A stretch of DNA of 64,000 nucleotides from Lepas anatifera (Eukaryota; Arthropoda; Thecostraca; Lepadidae). A program made the position numbers and the translations under genes. Location of the stretch: assembly GCA_034440635.1 (NCBI GenBank), contig JAOTON010001351.1, positions 585,501 to 649,500 on the forward strand, read 5' to 3'. Below, one piece after another: positions 57,262-64,000 of this stretch. The notes under the pieces are model-generated. The model was not told the origin of the DNA, searched no databases, and was given only the letters and a program-made list of their open reading frames with translations. Position 1 is the stretch's first letter; the number at the start of each line of letters is the position of its first letter.

Positions 57262-58604
57262 GGTTCGATCTGTAATGCGTATGTACACATCCGTTGTTGA
57301 ATTCACTTTGCGACGCTGACGATGGGTATTAATTCATTTCGTGACGCAACTAAGCATTCTTGCATCAAATGAAGATTTCGGACAAAATCTTGATTACAAT
57401 CACATCAAAAATACAAATTTAAGATCTGCAATGTTTATTCTTAGCTGCGGGCAGCAGACACTGGATATGTAGTACCGCCTCCTCCGAGCGTCGTGCAAAA
57501 TACCGGTCAAACAGGAAAGACTTCTTCACAACTCTATTCACTAACGCTGCCTGGTGGTGCACAAGAACAGAAGCCTCAAATATAGTCGCACAGCCTATTG
57601 TAGGAGTTTTGGCACAAACACTAGCTGAGGGGCCAAGTAAAGGCGGAGGAACGCCGACGGGGCGCCATGTATAACAAAACAAATCATTCCTTATCTTCAC
57701 TCCTCCTACTCCGAGTCCACAAAATCAGCCTATGATTTTCTCAGACACCGAAGCGCGACTGAACACCGAACGAGACTTTCCACTTACCATGAGAATCATT
57801 CTCTTATTCAGCTACTAATTGTCGCAGTTTGCCTTTTCAGCCGTTATCTTAAGTTTCACCTTTGCAGATCCTCGATGTTCACATGGAGGCGTCAATCACA
57901 GCTTCGGCATATGGAGTGGTAGTTATAAAAAATACAATCCACCGACGAACGCCTCACTATCTCTCTGTAGCCCCGAAGATCGGTTTAAACCTCAAGTCGT
58001 AGAAATAACAAACAGAAGACTCCTTCCATACCTGCCACTGCAGCCTCTGCGCGCGACTGCCGCTCACATGTGCACCAAGCAAAACAACGCGAAGCGCGCC
58101 AAAACACACAGGCGTTCATAGGGAAACGGAATTCCTTTGATACCAACCAGCGAATTACGAAAAATGTGTTCGCTTATCTGTTATAATCGAATGTGCATTG
58201 TTTTGTTTACGTAATAGGTCACTGGTGGTTAGCTGCATATCCGTATTAGTGGGTTTTAAGCGGAGAAACTTATGTTAGTAACCTATAGCCGCCCTTGCAT
58301 ATTCGCACCATTTTATGGGGTGTCGTTCGGGGTGTCGCTTAAGGTGTGGCCATTCGGAGCGACACCCATATGTGGTGTCGCTTGTTCTAACTTAGGACAG
58401 GGTGTCACCGGTATCAGTAAAGATGGTATGGGTGTTAAGAGCAGTTGATTTTCTTGCGGGGTGTCAACAATGATTACAGTGCCATTGTGGGATGTTTTGT
58501 ACACCCGATACAGGGCCAGAAACTCCCGCGGGCACTCCAATATAGTGTCGCGGAACCATCTACAGGTGTGGGTACCCACACCGGGGTGTTTTTTGCTCTC
58601 TGTG

Positions 58605-58690
58605 CGCGGCTCAGGTATAGATCACTTGCATCCTGAACCACAGGTCCCGGGTTCAAGGCCCAGCGGGTTCTCTGAATAAGTATAACTGAA
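58605..58690 (+). mobile_element. tRNA-like SINE fragment
   Basis: GGCTCAGGTATAGATC resembles an A box and AGGTCCCGGGTTCAAGGCCC a B box, about 35 bases apart, followed by a C- and A-rich tail. It starts immediately at the right edge of the TIR element. Confidence 0.5.
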
Positions 58691-59329
58691 CCCCCCCTCC
58701 CCCCAAAAAAACTCCGAACAGGATCGTTTTGGTGGCGCAGTATAACATTGGCTGTTTGGTGCATCGTCAAGCCTTGACGATGCCGCCATCAGCAACATAT
58801 CCCCGTAGCTTCACATAACGAGTGTACTAGCCCAGCACCACCTGGGGCCTTTCGTACCCCAACGCCGGGGGGGGACGATCGGACCACCTTGCGATCTCGG
58901 GAACCGGAAGTGATGCGGAAAAATTAACGGCGTCTCACCGTATTTTACTCTGTAACCGAGTTTGAACCATATCCGCTGAACCGTGACGGCACAGTGGGCC
59001 AAACTGGGTCAAATTTAGACCCATTTAGGAAATTCATTTTGACTCGGACGCCATAAGACCTAGGACAAGAGCAAAGACACGAATTCACTCGTCTTGACCC
59101 AAAGATTCCAATGATATGCAGCATGACCTTGTAATGTGTAAAGAATGTTAGTCCTCTCTTCTCTGTATTCCAGACTGGACTGCCACAGATCACAATCACA
59201 AGCGCCAGGTCGCAAACAAGGTCACCTTGACCAGTGTCACCACAGTGGTTCCGATACCGGTGCACCCTGAGAAGCCAGACGGCTTAAGTACATGTGCACC
59301 TTCCAGAGCCAGAACCACTACACTCCCCA
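58691..59329. other. Unassigned sequence
   Basis: No LTR matching the right side of the following element was recognised here, although a 3' LTR would be expected in this area. Confidence 0.4.
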
Positions 59330-59333
59330 CTAC

Positions 59334-59780
59334 TCAGGATATTACACACAAAACAATAATAGCAGCCAGCTTGGTAAAAATCAGGTTTTTTGTTGGCCTA
59401 CAAGATCGTCGAAGCAGAGGGTTGGCATTTCCACCTAAACTTGATTCTTCATATGATTCAGAACGAGACACCAGTTGTGCAGGCTGCTTGCATTCCAACG
59501 ATCCACCACTTGGGGAAACAGGAAGCGATGCTGAGCGAGACCCAAGCTGAGAAGGCTGAGAGCACTCTCGCGGACCACGGCCCGGCGAAGCAGGGAGCGG
59601 TGCTGCCTCTGGCGGCAAGCCCCGAACTGAAGCTTCTGGTGACTCAGTAGTGATGGTGCCACCATTCAGCAGCCCCGCGACACCTGTAGGCATGACAGAT
59701 CGCTCAGAAGCTACAGTGGTTTTGGGAATGAGGAACGGAGACTTCTCAGTTGTGGTCTGCGCTGCAGAGGGGCTGGACAA
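59334..59780 (-). pseudogene. C-terminal tail of gypsy-like element 2 pol
   Basis: A Ser/Pro-rich, low-complexity region ending with RRSCRPTKNLIF, a basic motif common near the end of related polyproteins. It overlaps the integrase C-terminal frame. Confidence 0.5.
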
Positions 59781-60306
59781 ACATTATCTTGCATGTCACA
59801 AACGATCCGAGTTCTCAGCTGATTACCATGCCTTCTCCAAATTCGGCCATCACACAGCTGCACGACGTACGCAACTGGGCCATCTATTGCTACTATGACT
59901 CCAGGTAACCAAAGTGCTCCAGCACTGTAGTTCCGCCCAAAAACAAGATCTCGGACGGAAAACAATCGAGTTTGGGCCGACTTATCGAATTGCTCTCTTT
60001 GCTTGATCTGCCGTTGTTGAACATTACTACTGAGGTCTGGATATAACAGGTCTAACCTGGTTGGAAGTTTCCGTCCCATCATCAACTCAGCTGGTGTGAC
60101 ACCCGTTGTGGAATGCGGCGTCGTCCGTTGCCGCATCAACCATCTGCTCCACCGGTCCTCCCAGGTGGACGTAAACGTACTTGCATTATCTGTGCAAATC
60201 AGATCTGGGAGTCCCCAACGGGCAAAAATGGAGCAAAGCTTAGGTATGGTCGATTCTGACGCCGTACTGTTCATGACATCTAACTCAATCCACTTGGAAT
60301 GACTAT
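59711..60306 (-). pseudogene. Integrase core (3' part) and C-terminal region, gypsy-like element 2
   Basis: It begins within the catalytic core at SKWIELDVM and carries CTDNAS (second catalytic Asp) and, after a shortened stretch, SRWLMRQRTTPHSTTGVTP and the GRKLPTRLDLL motif. The segment that should hold the third catalytic residue (Glu) appears deleted between TWEDRW and SRWLM. The SINE lies at its 5' edge. Confidence 0.75.
60294..60306. repeat. Target-site duplication of SINE, left copy
   Basis: TTGGAATGACTAT, identical to 60489-60501. Confidence 0.9.
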
Positions 60307-60488
60307 AATAATTGTTGGGGTTTAACGACACACCAACTTCCAGGGTCATACGGCGTCGCCAACTCTCACCCTGTTGGAAGGGATTTTGGGGATCAGATCG
60401 ACTTATTCAGCGGCTCCGCCGGGACTTAAACCCGGGACCGGTGGCTTAGAAGACAAGGGTGCTATCCACTAAGCCACCTCATCCCCCA
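60307..60488 (-). mobile_element. tRNA-derived SINE, family 1, best copy, inserted in integrase
   Basis: The 182-bp element on the - strand starts GGGGGATGAGGTGGCTTAGTGG (A box) and continues GGTCCCGGGTTTAAGTCC (B box). The 3' body has CCAACAGGGTGAGAGTTGGC and GACGCCGTATGACCCTGG, and the end reads GTCGTTAAACCCCAAC. It is flanked by the perfect 13-bp duplication TTGGAATGACTAT. A long perfect duplication and clear boxes indicate a fairly recent insertion. Confidence 0.92.
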
Positions 60489-60501
60489 TTGGAATGACTA
60501 T
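60489..60501. repeat. Target-site duplication of SINE, right copy
   Basis: TTGGAATGACTAT, identical to 60294-60306. Confidence 0.9.
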
Positions 60502-61216
60502 CAACAACAACGAACACGTACCGGCCTTTCTGCGGCTCAGTAAAATCTGCATGTATTCTGCTCCACGGCTTCTGATGCCAAGGCCAGGGGTGTAACTCAC
60601 GGTGTGGCGGCGAGTCGCGGCTTTCCTGGCAGCGGGTGCAGCAGCGGACGGCAGTCTCGACGTCCCGATCCACTTGCGGCCACCAGACTATGCTGCGAGC
60701 CAGAGCCTTCATGCGACCGATACCAGGATGCCCAACGTGGAGTTCCGTAAGCACGGCGTCCCTGGCAGCATCTGGAATGACAACGCGATGACCCACCAAC
60801 AAAACCCCAGCAGTTTGCGATAATTCATTCCTCTTCTGAGCATAGGGCTTCAGAATGTCCGTAACTTCATTTGGCCAGCCTCCATGTTGAACCATACGCA
60901 TCACTCTGGAAAGAACTGGATCAACACGCGTCAATCTTGCAATCTCTTTGGCATCCAAAAAAATTTCCTCAGCAAGCAGGACTAGCTCCTCCTCTACAGC
61001 GCTCTCGTCATGTGGGCAGGGGAGACGGCTCAGAGCATCGGCGTTAGGTATTTCTGCAGAATTTTTCAAATGTATGCGGTAGTTGTAATTCGACAACTTG
61101 AGAGCCCAGCGTCTAATTCTGGCTGAGGTCATGGTAGGCAAATCTTCATGTTCACCAAAAAGCTTGACAAGTGGTTTGTGATCAGTCACTAAAAAAAGGG
61201 CTTTGCTAACCCACAA
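60502..61216 (-). pseudogene. RNase H end, integrase zinc-binding region and start of core, gypsy-like element 2
   Basis: It contains LVTDHKPLVKLFG (RNase H), NADALSRLPCP, the integrase HHCC region (HVGHPGIGRMKA...CCTRCQ) and the first catalytic Asp in IHADFTEP. It ends at VVVDSHS where the SINE lies. Confidence 0.85.
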
Positions 61217-61716
61217 AAGTTTTTTTTAACCCGTGTGTATTCCGAAATATATGTGTATGGATCTAAGTACTGGTGAAACTTGGTAACCCCCATAATAATA
61301 GCCAAAGCTTCCCGCTCAATCTGAGAATACTTCTGTTCTGCGTCTGTCAGTCTTCTCGAAGCAAAAGCCAGAGGCTCTTCAATTCCCTCAGAATTCCGTT
61401 GGGCTAATGCGGCACCAATTCCCTTGCAGCTTGAATCCGTTGTTAGAATTATCTGTTTTTCAGGGTTGAAATGGTTGAGAAGAGTCCCCGATGCCAAAGA
61501 ATGCTTCACTGAAGAAAAACTTTCTTCCTGCGCCTTACCCCAAACCCAAGGAGCACCTGACTTCAAAATATCACACAACGGAGAAAGTATTTGCGCTCCA
61601 CGCGAGATGAACTTTGAATAATAAGTGACTAGAACGAGAAATGTTTTTAACTCCTTAACATCAGAAGGCCGAGGCGTATCAACAATCGCATTTACTTTGT
61701 CTGGGAGAGGGCGCAC
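61189..61716 (-). pseudogene. Reverse transcriptase thumb and RNase H start, gypsy-like element 2
   Basis: It contains LKTFLVLVTYYSKFI, ILTTDSSCKGIGAALAQ (RNase H Asp) and EREALAIIMGVTKFHQYL. About 20 unrelated residues follow HQYL before the domain resumes in the next frame, suggesting a small insertion near 61200-61250. Confidence 0.8.
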
Positions 61717-62197
61717 GCCATTAGATAGTCAACTTCATTCAGAAAAAAATTGGCACTTGCTCTCTCAAACTCGGAGCCCGGCTGTCTGAAGTCTCTTAAA
61801 AATCTCCCCAAAAGCTCCCAATGAGCGCTAACTGAGTCACTTCCAGTGAGCACATCGTCTAAATAAACGTCGGTATCAGGCAAGCCGTTCAAAACTCTAT
61901 CCTATCAATTTCTCGCTGAAAAAATCCTTGCGCGCAAGCGATTTCCCAGGGAGTCTTGTGAATTGAAGCAAGCCTCTAGAAGAATTGATGGTCAAGACAT
62001 GTCTGGAAGATGGGTGAACACTGATTTGGTTATAGGCGTGAGCCAGGTCGACTTTGGACCAGACTTTTTTGGCTCCAAGTTTTGCGAACATCTCTTCCGT
62101 TCTCGGTAAAGGATATCTATCCAGCTTCACAACCTTGTTTGCAGTCAGTTTGAAGTTGGAACAAACTCTAATTCTACCGTCTGGACGCACCACAGGA
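61692..62197 (-). pseudogene. Reverse transcriptase palm, gypsy-like element 2, frameshifted
   Basis: It contains VCSNFKLTANKVVKLDRYPLP, WSKVDLAHAYNQISV and, in a second frame, the catalytic box as VYLDDVL near 61855-61875. A frame change near 61960-61970 and a stop near 61897 interrupt it. Confidence 0.8.
62190..62197. repeat. 8-bp target duplication of hAT MITE, left
   Basis: CCACAGGA, identical to 62443-62450. Confidence 0.9.
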
Positions 62198-62442
62198 CAT
62201 AGGCGGATCCAGGGGGCAAGGGGGGCACGTTCCTCCCCCGATCGACCCTCGGCGCCCCCCTGAAAGGTTGATGGCACCCCCTGAAATGTCGCTTCCCACC
62301 CCCCCAGGATACGAAAGTCGGCGCCCACCGATAGGATTTGGCGCTCACATGATAGGTGTTGCCAGTCATAAGTGGCGCCCCCTGGTCCGGATGGCGCCCC
62401 CCGGAAGGTGCCCCCCGATCAGCAATCCTGGATCCACCTATG
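62198..62442. mobile_element. 245-bp hAT-type MITE inserted in reverse transcriptase
   Basis: The ends are CATAGGCGGATCCAGG and, inverted, CATAGGTGGATCCAGG. The flanking 8-bp duplication CCACAGGA is perfect. The interior has repeated GGCGCCCCC(T/G) words, a small version of the expanded interiors seen elsewhere in the window. Its end supplies a stop codon to the upstream pol frame. Confidence 0.92.
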
Positions 62443-63241
62443 CCACAGGAACAATGGGTGCAGCCCACTCTGAATCCCTCACTGGGACAAGTACTCCACT
62501 TGCAATATCTGCATCTAATTGCTCTTCTACTTTTTGTTTATAAGCAAAAGGAAGCGATCGAGCTTTGTAAAACTTTGGTAGTACGCCCTTATCTATATCT
62601 AGCTTGACTTCAACGTCCTTCAATTCTCCCAGTTCCTCACGAAAAACCTCACCGTACTTGCTCTTGAGGCGCTGCAGAGGTGGCATCCGAATCGCGTGCA
62701 CTTCAGACCAGCAGATCGGTATCGTCTCTAGCCAGTTCCGGCCGAGAAGACACGGAGCAGATCCTTTCACCACCACGACTGGAAGATCCCTGTGGGTATT
62801 TCCGTGATAGTCAACATCTGTATGGAATTTTCCTATCACTGGGATGACATCACCGGTAAATGACTTCAGCTTAATAGAGGAGTATTGTAGCTTCGGGCGT
62901 TTTAGCAACCGCTTGTAAGTATTTTCATCAATCAGAGTCACTCCCGCCCCCGTATCGAGCTCCATGTTAATATTAATGCCACGCATTTTTATGGGACACC
63001 AAATAGGTGGAGAGCTCACCTGTGTACGGTCAATGACATAAACAGGCCGATGAGAGCTAGACACGTTTTCGAATTGTACCGATTCTTCCGCTACATCAAC
63101 GTCCTCTTCATCAACGTCTTGATAACGAACATATGTCAGAGCCGCATGACGAAATCCATGGAGCGAAGCGGATTGAGATTTCTCAAGAGGCTCTATTCTG
63201 GCCGCTTGGCGGTTCTGACAGTTGATGCAAGGTCTCTGCAA
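62443..63241 (-). pseudogene. Protease and start of reverse transcriptase, gypsy-like element 2
   Basis: The frame holds an aspartic protease with the active site LDTGAGVTLID and the downstream LLGRNWL motif, then the reverse transcriptase N-terminus with LPFAYKQKVEEQLD and the WAAPIVPV motif, where the MITE is inserted. A CINC...-type cysteine pair lies at the start. The frame is intact for about 265 residues. Confidence 0.85.
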
Positions 63242-63245
63242 TTGT

Positions 63246-64000
63246 GTAGGGTGATAGTCCTTTTACGCTAGACGCCCAAACTAAGGCCCCCGAATCTAAA
63301 TTAAGAATAGTTTTTGAGAAATTGTTGAACAAATGTTTTCAATTTTGCATTTTTCTCATTCTTATTTCTTAAGTGACGAACTTGAAATTTTCCTCCTTTT
63401 GAATAAGCAACAGGTGCCACCTAAGAAAAAATTTCGAACTGGTCCGACAATATTTATTACGCGAAAATGCAGTATTTCTGGTACAAGCAAAAAAGCTATT
63501 GAAATTTGACGACCGACTTATAAGCTCGAAATGTCAGAAGGCATGCTTCACTTAGTTTAAAGACAGACACCTGGAGGCAGCTAGGTCAATTTTATTGTGC
63601 TTAGGCATAGTCTCCAGTGGAAAACGTAAAATTCTTACCTAGTTTTTGCCATTCTGCCGGAGGACTGCATTTTTGCACATTTCATTCAAATCTTAATATC
63701 TTGCGATCTAATGCGCCGATTTGACTTTTCATTTCAGATAATGAAAGAACATTGCTTACGCCTGATAATATTTGGAGATGGATATCGTGATATTGAAATT
63801 CATTTTCTTATATGTATAAATATAATTTTAGAAGAAAACCTTTTATTTGTAGCTTCTCGGTTCCGAGCACATGCCACTCACAAGCGCAGAATTAACATGG
63901 CTAAATAGGAAAATAGATTGCAGTCATTTCATTCATGTACACTACCCACTTATCTCCAACGGCTTTCGAGTAAATCGTCCGAAAGGGTATTTCAAGGAGC
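63246..64000. other. Unassigned AT-rich sequence
   Basis: No gag continuation, LTR or gene was recognised; only short open frames. Confidence 0.4.

Larger units (their letters stand above)
55579..58604. mobile_element. GGTGT-rich terminal-inverted-repeat element with nested TTAA transposon
   Basis: The left end reads CACTGAGAAAAATAAAAAAC and the right, inverted, CACAGAGAGCAAAAAACACC. Subterminal regions on both sides are crowded with GGTGTC/GACACC words. CACT-starting ends with dense subterminal repeats recall EnSpm/CACTA elements, but I found no matching 3-bp target duplication, so the superfamily is unassigned. A complete TTAA element (56432-57261) sits inside. Confidence 0.5.
59330..63245 (-). 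mobile_element. Ty3/gypsy-like element 2, degenerate pol with nested insertions
   Basis: Protease, reverse transcriptase, RNase H and integrase pieces follow each other on the - strand across several frames. A SINE (60307-60488) splits the integrase core and a hAT-type MITE (62198-62442) splits the reverse transcriptase. No LTRs and no gag were found; the pol-like sequence stops abruptly near 63245. It is clearly a dead copy and belongs to a different lineage from element 1. Confidence 0.85.

Overview
This is a eukaryotic nuclear window, most likely from an arthropod. There is one convincing host gene: a three-exon C-type lectin on the + strand (48502-53081, 216 residues) with GT..AG introns, a signal peptide and the cysteine and QPD pattern of secreted arthropod lectins. 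Nearly everything else recognisable is mobile DNA or tandem repeat. No operons, CRISPR arrays, genuine tRNA genes or rRNA genes were seen. The arthropod call rests on lectin family resemblance from memory, and the species cannot be named.

Layout. 37-1071: a TTAA-flanked non-autonomous DNA transposon. 1072-8757: a GC-rich composite of hAT-like ends whose interiors are runs of ~20-bp repeats, arranged as a large imperfect inverted repeat (arms 1072-3330 and 6595-8225). 8951-9161: a hAT-type MITE with an 8-bp target duplication. 10150-11730: a 5'-truncated LINE ending in RNase H. 12231-12514: a promoter-like sequence. 15584-17560: Penelope-like remnants with a hammerhead-like motif. 18153-25655: TTAA elements, minisatellites and SINEs. 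27776-29918: a TA-flanked foldback element. 33428-38531: a Ty3/gypsy-like LTR element on the - strand, with both LTRs and a 5-bp target duplication. 39009-42588: three TTAA elements, two of them sharing one TTAA. 43054-47201: a 4.1-kb hAT-like element. 48236-53081: the lectin locus. 55579-58604: a GGTGT-rich terminal-inverted-repeat element. 59330-63245: a second gypsy-like pol on the - strand, broken by frameshifts, a SINE and a small hAT element.

Three patterns stand out. First, a ~37-40-bp minisatellite fills most of lectin intron 1; its unit contains the last bases of exon 1 plus the GTGAGT splice donor, giving roughly 45 tandem donor-like sites. Second, a set of TTAA-flanked elements with related bodies dense in AGGTCA half-sites carries the same palindromic or near-palindromic core at both ends of each element, while the core differs between subfamilies. 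Third, several hAT-like elements have interiors expanded into ~20-bp repeats built on GGCCCCCTGAG-type words. These may be new repeat families or a locus-specific oddity; database comparison, transcript data and population data would decide. All coordinates of degenerate elements are by eye and approximate unless a target duplication is stated.
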